A stretch of 64,000 nt of DNA from Clostridiales bacterium. GTDB lineage: Bacteria > Bacillota > Clostridia > Saccharofermentanales > Saccharofermentanaceae. Under the pieces are notes generated by a model. It did no database searches and was not told the DNA's origin. It saw only the letters and a list, made by a program, of their open reading frames with translations. The position numbers were made by a program, and so were the translations under genes. The stretch lies in NCBI GenBank assembly GCA_017620475.1, contig JAFZQI010000039.1, forward strand, positions 1 to 64,000. Direction: 5' to 3'. Below are positions 50,521 to 59,812 of the stretch, in pieces (position 1 is the first letter of the stretch; each line of letters begins with the position of its first letter).

Positions 50521-51642
50521 ATGAAAGTAGAAAAACTTGTAGAAATCATCGGTTCGGATTTTTATTCCGGTGTTCCGGATTCCCAGCTAAAAGCACTGTG
50601 CAATTATCTGATGCATACTTACGGTATTGATCCGTATCACCATGTGATCGCGGCAAATGAGGGTAACTGCACGGCTCTTGCGGCCGGTTATCATCTGGCT
50701 ACGGGGAAGGTCCCGGTGGTCTATATGCAGAACAGCGGTGAAGGCAACATCATCAACCCGGTGGCCAGCCTTCTGAATGATAAGGTCTACGCGATCCCGA
50801 TGGTCTTCATTATCGGCTGGCGCGGTGAGCCCGGCGTACATGATGAGCCGCAGCACATCTACCAGGGCGAGGTGACGGTCAAGCTTCTGGATGATATGGG
50901 TATTGCAAGCTTTATCATCGGGAAAGATACGACCGATGAGGAAGTGGCGGCAAAGATGGCAGAGTTCCGTTCTATCCTCGACGAAGGAAAAAATGTTGCT
51001 TTCGTGATCCGTAAAGGCGCGCTCTCCTTTGACGAGAAAGTCGTCTATGAAAACGAGAACACCATGACCCGCGAGGAGATCATCCGGCACATCGTGGCCG
51101 TCAGTGAAGAGGATCCGATCATTTCCACCACGGGAAAAGCATCGCGCGAACTTTTCGAAACGCGTGTGGCGAACGGACAGGAGCATAAATACGATTTCCT
51201 GACAGTCGGTTCAATGGGACATAGTTCCTCGATCGCGCTGGGCGTTGCGATCAATAAGCCCGAGCAGAAGATCTGGTGCGTGGACGGCGACGGAGCGGTC
51301 CTGATGCATATGGGTTCCATGGCGGTCATGGGTGCCAATGCACCGAAGAATCTCGTACATATCGTCATCAATAACGGCGCACATGAGACCGTCGGCGGCA
51401 TGCCGACCGTGATGGACAGTGTCGATCTGGTGGGCGTTGCGAAGGCCTGCGGTTATCCTTATGCCGTTCGGGTATCGGATTTCGAAGAACTTGACCGTGA
51501 GCTTTCATTGGCCAAGGGACTTACCGAGCTTTGCTTCATCGAGGTGATGAGCTCGATCGGCGCAAGAGACGATCTGGGACGTCCGACAACGACCGCCCTC
51601 GAGAATAAGCAGAACTTCATGGAGTACCTGAAGACCCTGTAA
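50521..51642 (+). CDS. Phosphonopyruvate decarboxylase
   Basis: 373 residues of the thiamine diphosphate family. SGVPDSQLKALCN and AANEGNCTALAAGYHLATGKVP hold the catalytic Glu, TVGSMGHSSSIALG and CVDGDGAVLMHMGSMAVMG to NNGAHETVGGMPT bind Mg-TPP. It decarboxylates phosphonopyruvate to phosphonoacetaldehyde, pulling the PEP mutase step forward. The ATG at 50521 has AAGGAG 8 nt upstream. It ends the operon; its stop directly abuts the stop of the convergent polymer transferase gene, with no room for a separate terminator. Confidence 0.95.
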   Translation: MKVEKLVEIIGSDFYSGVPDSQLKALCNYLMHTYGIDPYHHVIAANEGNCTALAAGYHLATGKVPVVYMQNSGEGNIINPVASLLNDKVYAIPMVFIIGWRGEPGVHDEPQHIYQGEVTVKLLDDMGIASFIIGKDTTDEEVAAKMAEFRSILDEGKNVAFVIRKGALSFDEKVVYENENTMTREEIIRHIVAVSEEDPIISTTGKASRELFETRVANGQEHKYDFLTVGSMGHSSSIALGVAINKPEQKIWCVDGDGAVLMHMGSMAVMGANAPKNLVHIVINNGAHETVGGMPTVMDSVDLVGVAKACGYPYAVRVSDFEELDRELSLAKGLTELCFIEVMSSIGARDDLGRPTTTALENKQNFMEYLKTL

Positions 51643-52917
51643 TCAGGCTTTCTCTTCTTTTTTCGTCAATTCCTTGAATTTGGCTTCGAGGTAGTCGGCC
51701 ATACGTGTGGCGCCTTCGCCCTGGTATGCCCAGGCTTCGTCTCTGACCTGATGACGGCTCTCCGTGAATGTCTGATCCTCAAGACAGTCATCGATCATTT
51801 TCTTCAGGTCGCCGCGGTTTTCCTTTGTGAGCTTGGCGCCCAGTCTCGGGATTACGCTTAAGCCCCAGGGCAGGCGGTTGAGCCACCATGCATCGTACGG
51901 GGAAGCATCGAATTCGGTATCCGCGCAGATCACAGGCTTATCGAACACCAGAGAGAAATCGAAGATGACGCCGGAGAAGTCGGAGATCAGGATGTCCGAG
52001 CGGTTCAAGGCATCGAAGTTATCCGTATCGCGGTTCCACTCCAGCTGCTCGCTGTCCGGGAATTGAGCCATCAGCTTATCCATCAGTTCTTTTTCAGAGG
52101 TAAAAGACTGCGGATGCGGACGCACGATGATGTGATATCCCGTTGAAAGAAGATCCGTAATGAAGTCCGCGCCGTAGCGGGAAAGGATCGCGCTGGTGCC
52201 CCAGGACGGCGCAAGAAGCACGGTCCTCGTCTTTTTCTCCGAAGAATCGGAAGCGCTCTCTGCGGCGGCCTTTCTTTCTTTGAACTTTCTGGCTTTTTCA
52301 TCCATAAAAGGACTGCCTGTCAGGACAAGTTCCTTGGCCGGAAGTTTGCGGGCCGCCTCGAGATCACGTGTGTCGTCGATCTGGAACTGACCCGACAGCA
52401 GAAGCGCGTCATAATAGTCGATACCGAACATGCGGTAGGTCGTCATCTCGGCAGGGGAGTGCGGGATGTGAACGTAGTATTTGACGTCCTTGCTGCGCTT
52501 CCACTGGTAAACATCAAGGCCAGGTGTGGTCGAAAGAACGATTGTGGCCTTAAGGAAATTGAGTTTGGCAAAAGCCTTGTTGCCGGCGCCGATGAACTCG
52601 GTCTTTACATGGGACATCTCGGTCTGCTTTAAGCCCGGATCGTCTTCGGAAGCGGTCATGTAGACGCAGTCGATCCCGCGCTTGTCCAGTTCACGAAGGA
52701 CCGGCTCGAAGACGGACCAGTAACGTTTATCGTCAGAGAAGACCGCCAAAGGGATCGCCTGATCGGCGTTCTCTTTCTGTTTACCGCCGGAAAGCAGGAA
52801 GCGGAGCTTGACCCAGATGCCCTTGAAGGCGAAGCGGGCCACGCCCAGAAGGCCGATCAGAATTGCAAATAGCATGGAACCCGTACCCGGGTCGATATAA
52901 AGGCGAACGATCGTCAT
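51643..52917 (-). CDS. CDP-glycerol glycerophosphotransferase family protein
   Basis: 424 residues. A hydrophobic N-terminal segment (GSMLFAILIGLLGVARFAF) anchors it; the rest is a TagF/TagB-type transferase: YVHIPHSPAEMTTYRMFGIDYYDALLLSGQFQ, VLLAPSWG, IIVRPHPQS and SDILISDFSGVIFDFSLVFDKPVI. The family transfers glycerol- or other polyol-phosphate units from CDP carriers onto wall polymers. Its ATG at 52917 overlaps the stop of the YidC-sulfatase gene by 4 nt, with GGAGGAG upstream, so both are coupled. Abutting the phosphonate operon suggests it may use a CMP-activated phosphonate. That is inference. Confidence 0.88.
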   Translation of the reverse strand: MTIVRLYIDPGTGSMLFAILIGLLGVARFAFKGIWVKLRFLLSGGKQKENADQAIPLAVFSDDKRYWSVFEPVLRELDKRGIDCVYMTASEDDPGLKQTEMSHVKTEFIGAGNKAFAKLNFLKATIVLSTTPGLDVYQWKRSKDVKYYVHIPHSPAEMTTYRMFGIDYYDALLLSGQFQIDDTRDLEAARKLPAKELVLTGSPFMDEKARKFKERKAAAESASDSSEKKTRTVLLAPSWGTSAILSRYGADFITDLLSTGYHIIVRPHPQSFTSEKELMDKLMAQFPDSEQLEWNRDTDNFDALNRSDILISDFSGVIFDFSLVFDKPVICADTEFDASPYDAWWLNRLPWGLSVIPRLGAKLTKENRGDLKKMIDDCLEDQTFTESRHQVRDEAWAYQGEGATRMADYLEAKFKELTKKEEKA

Positions 52918-55703
52918 GGATGATTCTCCTCCTTTTTCCAGTTGTTCTTGTCGAAGAGGTCCTGTCTTTGCAGGGAATACCACTTCGTATCGGTGAATGT
53001 GTTGCCGGAGTTCGATTCGGCAGACCAGTTATCGGTATAAAGGATATACATTTTCTCCGCGTTCTTCGCATCTTCCTGGAAGACCGGATTGTTCGTGAAG
53101 GGGTTGACCGGATTATCCAGAAGCCCGTACATCGCCAGATACGGGGTATCTGCGTTGGTCATGAAGGTGTAATCCGTAGTAAACTCGGAGGTGCTTCCGA
53201 AGTCCTTATAAAGGAGCACGGGGTTATAGCCCATGGCATCTTCCGGGTCATAGATCGTATCCGTATTTCCGCCGTTTCCGAAGAGCATATCTTCGAACTG
53301 TCCCAGGCCCCAGCCGTGGTCGGATACGATAATGATCCTGGTGTTGTCATAAACGCCCAGTTCGCGGAGCTTGTCCATCCAGTTGCCGAGCTGGATGAAG
53401 GCGGCCATATTGCTCTGGTAATGCGCCAGCTGATAGGTGGTCTCCATCTTCATCTCTTTGCCGTTATAGGTGAAACGGTCGGCATGTGTCCGATCATATT
53501 CGCTGTTATCGACCTCGTGAACAGGCTCGTAGGAAGGCTCCTGCAGCGGGATGATGTTATGTGTTGCGCTGTTCTGCATCATCAGGAAGGTGTTCCCACC
53601 GTCAGAGCTTGCCTCTGTGATCGAGGGCAGGGCGCGAAGGACCTCGTAGGAATTGAGGAAAGAATCCATCAGGGCATCCGGTACCACGTAGCGGTCGATA
53701 TTACCGCCCTGGATCAGCGCCGTGCTGGATGTGCCGGGCTGGAAGTAGATACCGGTTGAGTACACCGCCGGCTGCATAAAGAGCGGGGAGACTTTCATGA
53801 TGCTGTAGCAGAAGAAGTTTCTTCTCCACAGGGACTGCATATTGTCTGCGATATCGCCATCCACACGGAACTGTCCGAACTCGGTGTTATACGCATGGAT
53901 CTCCGGATATGCATCGTAGATCGACAGATCCGGGATCAGGCTGTAACCGGCATAAGGCGGGTCCATGACGGTGACATCATATCCGGCCTCGCTGAAAAGC
54001 ACCGGCATCATGGTCAAAGCTTCGTTGTGTTTCTCTTTAAGAGAGAGTTCCGGACGCTCATCGATCCGGCTCGGCATATAATCATACCCGCCGAAAAGCG
54101 CCGGTGCCGCAACCAGTGTTCTCGTTCCGAAAGAAAGCGTGTTCGGATACCAGGTGAATCCCTGGAACTGCTGAGCAAGTTCGGGCTTTTCCTGGAACAT
54201 ATACGGGATGTAAGAGGCGATGGAACGGTCGATCATCAGTACGATCACATTCTGTCCGTCTTTGCTGAGTGTCAGCGTCGGATGGTCGCTTGAGGTTTCG
54301 CTGATCACGCGGCGGATCTCCGGCATGGTATCCTGGATCTTATAGATGTTGTAGCCGGACATTGCGGCTACGGCGATAAGAAGTACCGGAGACACGAAGG
54401 AGATGACATGCTCTTTCTTGAAACGGAAGATTACGATCACAAGTGCCGCCAGGACCAGGATCACCAGAAGGTTCAGGATCTTCCTTTTGAGCGCCAGATC
54501 GAGCGCCACATCAAATCGGAGGTCCGGTGTCAGGGAATTGCTGTTGGCCCCGAAGATCATGTAGTTCGCCGTACTGGTGATCGCGCAGATCCAGATGGCA
54601 ATCGTAAAGATACGCTTGCTCTTATTGCTGGCAAGATAGTAGAACAGCCCGAACCATACAACGAAGAATCCGAGTGCTGTCAGGAAAGCAAAGACGATAT
54701 AGCGGACAGGCGAGTGCACCGCCGAGGTCAGTACGAATTCGTAAGGAGAAGACTTGATGACCGCAGAGGGGATCAGGCTGCCTACCAGGATCGCCAGGAA
54801 GAAAGCGCCCCCGAGGAAAAGCTTCGGGTCGGCCTTTTTGACATCGGATGCTTCGGATTTCTTTTCAGAAGGCTTAAGAAGGAGACTCAGGATCAGCGGG
54901 ATCTGCATGAGGACGCCGGTAGCGATAATGGCCAGACGGAAATCCTTCGGTCCTGTATAGGAGAAGAAAGCGTATACCAGAACTCCGGCGCCTGCGATCG
55001 AAAAGAGGATGCCGGCGACACGGCGTTTATTCTTACTTCCGTTTACGACGTTCTTCAAAAGCGAGAAGATGTTGTTCAGTGTCCAGTAGAGAACTAATCC
55101 GGACGGGGAATCATAAAGCAGTACCAGGAAGATGATGGCCATACCGTGAAGCTGGATCTTATCCTTGAGTTTCAGGCCTTTGGTATAGATCTCACTGGAG
55201 AAGATGTTGATCAGTGTCATCAGGATCGGAAGCACATTGATCGCGAACCCGCCGACGGTAAAGAGGGCATCCGGCTTGGAAAGGTCAGAAAGCATGAGAA
55301 ACTTCGCGCCCTGAAGATCGGGGAGCTTTGAAAGGAAGTTATACGCCGCAATGAAGAACGGAACTTCCAGAAGAAGTGCGATCGAGCTTCGGATCGCGTA
55401 GATCGGCTTGTAGTTATTCTGCCGGTAATAGGTCTGGAGCATCATGTAGCGCTCGTCGCCCTTGAATGTCTTCTTGATATGCTCGACAAAAGGCGCCATT
55501 TTCTTTTCGCGCTCGCGTTCCTCAGCCTGGATCGCATCCGCCCGGTTATAGAACGGAAGGAGCAGAAGATTGACCACCAGGCTTAGCGGGAAAATCGCCG
55601 AGCCGCTGCTTCGGAGCAGGTGGAATGCCGTGCTGTAGACCGCTTCGAAGATGAGTGTCAGCGGCGACAGAAACAGCTGATAGAGGATCTGTGATATAGA
55701 CAT
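52914..55703 (-). CDS. YidC/Oxa1-like insertase fused to an LtaS/sulfatase-type ectodomain
   Basis: 929 residues in one frame. Residues 1 to about 235 look like YidC/Oxa1: SPLTLIFEAVY, LPFYNRADAIQ, a coiled cytoplasmic loop, PFFIAAYNFLSKLP, and the closing YWTLNNIFSLLKN (about 202). Next come about six further TM helices (240-470), then an alkaline-phosphatase-superfamily domain from about 480: VIVLMIDRSIASYIP, FGTRTLVAAPALFGGY with a candidate Thr nucleophile, and VSDHGWG (about 793) supplying metal ligands. That is the plan of lipoteichoic-acid synthases. AAGGAAG precedes the ATG. It may insert or attach a polymer and be a housekeeping-independent YidC paralogue. Confidence 0.88.
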   Translation of the reverse strand: MSISQILYQLFLSPLTLIFEAVYSTAFHLLRSSGSAIFPLSLVVNLLLLPFYNRADAIQAEEREREKKMAPFVEHIKKTFKGDERYMMLQTYYRQNNYKPIYAIRSSIALLLEVPFFIAAYNFLSKLPDLQGAKFLMLSDLSKPDALFTVGGFAINVLPILMTLINIFSSEIYTKGLKLKDKIQLHGMAIIFLVLLYDSPSGLVLYWTLNNIFSLLKNVVNGSKNKRRVAGILFSIAGAGVLVYAFFSYTGPKDFRLAIIATGVLMQIPLILSLLLKPSEKKSEASDVKKADPKLFLGGAFFLAILVGSLIPSAVIKSSPYEFVLTSAVHSPVRYIVFAFLTALGFFVVWFGLFYYLASNKSKRIFTIAIWICAITSTANYMIFGANSNSLTPDLRFDVALDLALKRKILNLLVILVLAALVIVIFRFKKEHVISFVSPVLLIAVAAMSGYNIYKIQDTMPEIRRVISETSSDHPTLTLSKDGQNVIVLMIDRSIASYIPYMFQEKPELAQQFQGFTWYPNTLSFGTRTLVAAPALFGGYDYMPSRIDERPELSLKEKHNEALTMMPVLFSEAGYDVTVMDPPYAGYSLIPDLSIYDAYPEIHAYNTEFGQFRVDGDIADNMQSLWRRNFFCYSIMKVSPLFMQPAVYSTGIYFQPGTSSTALIQGGNIDRYVVPDALMDSFLNSYEVLRALPSITEASSDGGNTFLMMQNSATHNIIPLQEPSYEPVHEVDNSEYDRTHADRFTYNGKEMKMETTYQLAHYQSNMAAFIQLGNWMDKLRELGVYDNTRIIIVSDHGWGLGQFEDMLFGNGGNTDTIYDPEDAMGYNPVLLYKDFGSTSEFTTDYTFMTNADTPYLAMYGLLDNPVNPFTNNPVFQEDAKNAEKMYILYTDNWSAESNSGNTFTDTKWYSLQRQDLFDKNNWKKEENHP

Positions 55704-55818
55704 AAAGTCGAACTTCCTTTTCTAGTTGCTAATTTCATTTTCCTTTTTGCGTGGCGCCGAAAGATATGAAACGGGATCTCCCTTCCCGGATCACAGAGGC
55801 ACTTTCACGCAGAAAAAT

Positions 55819-55827
55819 ATTATAGCA
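55819..55827 (-). promoter_or_regulatory. Extended -10 promoter of the YidC-sulfatase operon
   Basis: The minus strand reads TGCTATAAT. A perfect 7-bp hairpin (CCCGATT-ATTG-AATCGGG, 55849-55866) sits between this and the divergent GH95 promoter and may be an operator. Confidence 0.5.
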
Positions 55828-55908
55828 CAATATTATATATATAGGGGACCCGATTATTGAATCGGGGACACAGCATAATTTTATATATGGAGGCCCCGGT
55901 TTTTCCTG

Positions 55909-55917
55909 TGATAAAAT
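55909..55917 (+). promoter_or_regulatory. Extended -10 promoter of the GH95 gene
   Basis: TGATAAAAT, 30 nt before the start codon, with GGGAG just upstream of the ATG. Confidence 0.5.
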
Positions 55918-55947
55918 GAAGGCATTAAGTTCTCAGGGAGTTTCAAG

Positions 55948-58127
55948 ATGACGAATCAGGATCACATGAAGATCGTTTTTTCTGAACCGGCAAAAAGATG
56001 GGAAGAGGCACTTCCTGTCGGTAACGGCCGTCTCGGCGGTATGGTCTTCGGTCTTCCGTTTATTGAACGCTTCCAGCTGAACGAAGATTCCGTCTGGTCC
56101 GGAGGACCGATGGACAGGAATAATCCTTCGGCAAAAGAGGCTCTTCCGAAGATCCGGAAACTGATCTTTGAAGGGAAAATCGCTGAAGCCGAGGAGCTTT
56201 GCGCATTTGCGCTTTCGGGTACCCCCGAAGAAGAACGGCACTATGAACCTTTGGGAAATCTTTTCATCGAGTTCTGCGGTCGGGATACGGAGTACTCCGG
56301 TTATCACAGAGAACTGGATATTCAACATGCAGTGGCGACGACAGAATTCATCATGAACGAAGTGCGTTACCGCCGGGAAGTTATCTGCTCTTATCCGAGA
56401 AATGCTATGATCATCCACCTTACGGCGGATCGTCCGGGTATGCTGAATTTCCAGGCACAGCTCGGACGGGGAGGAAAACCTTGGGAAGAGATCCCCTATC
56501 AGATGCAGACGATCCGAAAACAGGCATATAACAATAATGTGGATCGGATCTCCGCAAGAGATGGGAACGTGCAGCTCATGGAAGCTTCGACCGGAGGCCC
56601 CGATGGAATCCGGATGGCATGCGCAGTGAAGGTGATTTCTCTTGGCGGCACCTCTGAAGTGATCGGTAACTCGACCTTGATCCGAAATGCAGATGAAGCG
56701 GTCCTTATACTATGCGCCGATACCACTTTTCGGGAAGAGGATCCGGCCGCATCTGTTCTTTCACGGCTGGATCGGGTGGCATCCTGCGGAGAACCCGGGA
56801 AAGTTTGGGAGATCCTTCGAAATGAGCATCTAGCCGATTATTCCGGACTTTTTAACACTGTTACACTTGAAATTGACGGTCAGGAGGACATCGTTCGTTT
56901 CTTCCAGTTCGGCCGTTACCTCATGATCTCCGGCTCCCGTCCGGGATCACTTCCGCTGAACCTTCAGGGGATATGGAATCCGGACTATATACCGATGTGG
57001 GGAAGCCGGTTTACGATCAATATCAACACCGAGATGAATTACTGGCCGGCGATGGTCACAAATCTTGCCGAGTGTGCCGAGCCGCTGATCGATCACATCG
57101 AGAGGATGAGAAAAAACGGCAGGAACACGGCGGAGAAAATGTACGGATGCCGTGGATTCTGTGCTCACCATAACACGGATATCTGGGGCGATACCGCACC
57201 TCAGGATGTCTGTCTGAGTTCGAGTTACTGGGTCATGGGGGCAGCCTGGCTTTGCCTTCACATCTGGGAACAGTACCTTTTTACCAAGGATGAGGTGTTC
57301 CTGAAGAAGCATTATCCGGCGATGTCGGAAGCCGCCACTTTCGTGATGGATTATCTGGTGGAAGACGGTGAGTTCCTGGTGACCTGTCCTACGCTTTCTC
57401 CGGAGAATACATACATCCTTCCAACGGGTGAAAAGGGTGTGATCTGTAAGGGCGCTTCCATGGATAATCAGATCATAACGGAACTTCTTACCGCCTGTAT
57501 TCGGGCTGAAAAATCATCGATAAGGATGAATGTCCGAATATCGACGACCATCTATCTGACCGCGCAAAGACTGTGCTGTCGCGCATTGCGCCGATCCGGA
57601 TCGGGAAGCACGGACAGATCATGGAGTGGAATGAAGACTACGAAGAAGCCGAACCGGGGCACCGCCACATCTCTCAATTGTTCGCACTTTACCCCGGAAC
57701 ACAGATCAGTAAGGACAAGACACCGGAGCTTTTTGAAGCGGCAAAAAAGACCATCGAAAGAAGACTGTCTTTCGGAGGAGGCCATTCCGGCTGGAGCCGG
57801 GCGTGGATCATCAATATGTATGCCCGCCTGGGAGAAGGAGATCTTGCCTATGAGAATCTTCGCACGCTCCTTACGACACAGACACTTCCCAACCTTTTTG
57901 ACGATCATCCTCCGTTTCAGATCGACGGGAACTTCGGCGCGACTTCTGGCATTGCGGAAATGCTGGTGCAGAGCCATGAGGAGGAAGTGAAGCTTCTTCC
58001 CGCACTTCCGAAGGAGTGGAAGAAATACGGTAAAGTGGAAGGCCTCCGTCTTCGCGGAGGCAGGATCCTTCGGTGCCTTGAATGGAAAGACGGGGAGATC
58101 CTTCGCGCCGAGATCGAAGACGAATAG
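55948..58127 (+). pseudogene. GH95 alpha-fucosidase-like gene split by a frameshift
   Basis: The first frame (55948 to the shift) encodes GH95 motifs: WEEALPVGNGRLGGMVFG, LNEDSVWSGGP, NLQGIWNPDY, NINTEMNYWP and DNQIITELLTACI. At 57509-57513 a run of five A shifts the frame. Adding one A restores a continuous protein of about 725 residues that goes on in the +2 frame with [29 protein letters not shown], the GH95 catalytic region, to 58127. So it is either a recent pseudogene, a sequencing error in a homopolymer, or rare slippage. The intact form would release fucose or galactose from oligosaccharides. No signal peptide is seen. Confidence 0.9.
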
Positions 58128-58253
58128 AAACCGAATACGTTACGAGCATTCCCTTAAAGAAAAACTTCACGTAAAGACACAGTTCTTTTGAATAAGAATA
58201 TAGAATTTGTGCGGTTTCTTTGATAATATTAATTTCGAAAGTGAGGGGTGTAT

Positions 58254-59801
58254 ATGTCAACAACAAACATTGTCATTATGGTGGCGATCGGGATCTATCT
58301 TCTCGCTATGATCGTGATTGGCGCCGTATTCAGCAAGAAAAACAAGAACACAGATGACTTCTATCTCGGTGGAAGACGGCTCGGACCGATCGTTACCGCG
58401 ATGAGTGCAGAAGCGTCGGACATGAGTTCCTGGCTTCTGATGGGTCTTCCGGCGGTTGCCCTGATGACGGGTATTCCGGAAGCCTTCTGGACAGCGCTGG
58501 GCCTGGCCGTCGGTACGTACCTGAACTGGCTGTTTGTCGCTAAGCGCCTGCGTATCTACACAAGTAAAGTGGATGCGGTTACGCTGCCGGACTTCTTCTC
58601 CAAGCGTTTCGGTGATGATAAGCACATCATTACATTGATTGCCGCGCTCTTTATCGTGGTGTTCTTTATTCCTTATACCGCATCGGGCTTTGCAGCTTGC
58701 GGTAAGCTTTTCTCCGCGCTCTTCGGAATCGATTATGTGGAATCCATGATCATCTCCGCCATCGTTATCGTGCTGTACTGCACACTGGGCGGATTCCTGG
58801 CAGCTTCGACCACTGACTTCATTCAGTCCATTATCATGACGATCGCACTTTTGGTCGTGCTGGGTGTGGGCGAAGGTGTGATCAACGGCTTTGATACTGT
58901 ATTTGATAATGTCCGTAGTTTCGAAGGATATATGGATGTATTCAAGGGCTACGATGTGGCTTCCGGAACCGTCGGAAGCTATGGTGCACTTCCTGTTGCA
59001 TCCACATTGGCCTGGGGCCTCGGTTACTTCGGAATGCCTCACATCCTTCTGCGCTTCATGGCCATCGAGGATCGTGAGAAACTCAAGATCTCCCGCCGCG
59101 TGGCTTCTGTTTGGGTCGTAATTTCCATGGGTGTTGCGGTACTGATCGGTATCGTCGGCTATTCTCTCATGAAGGGCGGCATCGTTCCGACATACGAGAA
59201 TGCATCCGCTGCTGAGACGGTGATCGTAGATGTCGCGAAGTGGATCGCTTCCCACGGTTACATTCCGGCCTTTATCGGTGGTATTATCCTCGCCGGTATC
59301 CTGGCTTCCACCATGTCCACTGCGGACTCACAGCTTCTCGCAGCTGCTTCCTCTATCTCCCAGAACCTGGTTCAGGAGACCTTCAAGGTGAAGCTTTCCG
59401 AGAAGAAGGGAATGTGGCTGGCACGTATCTGCGTTCTCGTTATCTCTGTGATCGCAGTATTCCTGGCACTTGATCCGAGCAGCTCGGTATTCCGTATCGT
59501 ATCCTTTGCATGGGCAGGATTCGGCGCTGTGTTCGGACCGCTGGTCCTCTTCGGATTGTTCTGGAAGAGAACAACGAAGTGGGGCGCTATCGCAGGGATG
59601 CTTTCCGGCGGTATCACCATCTTTGTTTGGAAGTTCGTGATTCGTGAAGTTTTCTCCGACACGATCCTGAATATCTACGAGCTCCTGCCGGCGTTTATCG
59701 TGGCGAGCATCTTCATCGTGGTCGTCAGCCTCGTGACCAAGGAACCGGACGACAACATCAAGAAGACTTTCGACTTCGTAAAGAAGCAGTCGAAGATCTG
59801 A
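58254..59801 (+). CDS. putP: Sodium/proline symporter
   Basis: 515 residues with about 13 TM helices of the SSS family. YLGGRRLGPIVTAMSAEASDMSSWLLMGLPA holds the sodium and proline site residues of PutP, and STMSTADSQLLAAASSISQNL the later sodium motif. It imports proline with sodium. The ATG at 58254 follows GAGGGG; a GTG two codons upstream is an alternative. The stop is inside a perfect hairpin shared with the convergent radical SAM gene. Confidence 0.94.
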   Translation: MSTTNIVIMVAIGIYLLAMIVIGAVFSKKNKNTDDFYLGGRRLGPIVTAMSAEASDMSSWLLMGLPAVALMTGIPEAFWTALGLAVGTYLNWLFVAKRLRIYTSKVDAVTLPDFFSKRFGDDKHIITLIAALFIVVFFIPYTASGFAACGKLFSALFGIDYVESMIISAIVIVLYCTLGGFLAASTTDFIQSIIMTIALLVVLGVGEGVINGFDTVFDNVRSFEGYMDVFKGYDVASGTVGSYGALPVASTLAWGLGYFGMPHILLRFMAIEDREKLKISRRVASVWVVISMGVAVLIGIVGYSLMKGGIVPTYENASAAETVIVDVAKWIASHGYIPAFIGGIILAGILASTMSTADSQLLAAASSISQNLVQETFKVKLSEKKGMWLARICVLVISVIAVFLALDPSSSVFRIVSFAWAGFGAVFGPLVLFGLFWKRTTKWGAIAGMLSGGITIFVWKFVIREVFSDTILNIYELLPAFIVASIFIVVVSLVTKEPDDNIKKTFDFVKKQSKI

Positions 59802-59812
59802 GGATCTTCGAC
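59789..59812. terminator. Shared hairpin between convergent putP and radical SAM genes
   Basis: A perfect 10-bp stem (GTCGAAGATC / GATCTTCGAC) with a TGAG loop overlaps the putP stop and ends at the radical SAM stop. T-runs on both sides are poor, so bidirectional termination is only likely. Confidence 0.6.

Noticed and set aside
55948..58127. Programmed frameshift in the GH95 gene
   Set aside because: Glycosidases are not known to use frameshifting, and the site lacks a stimulatory stem-loop or upstream ribosome-binding-like signal that I can see; mutation or sequencing error is simpler.
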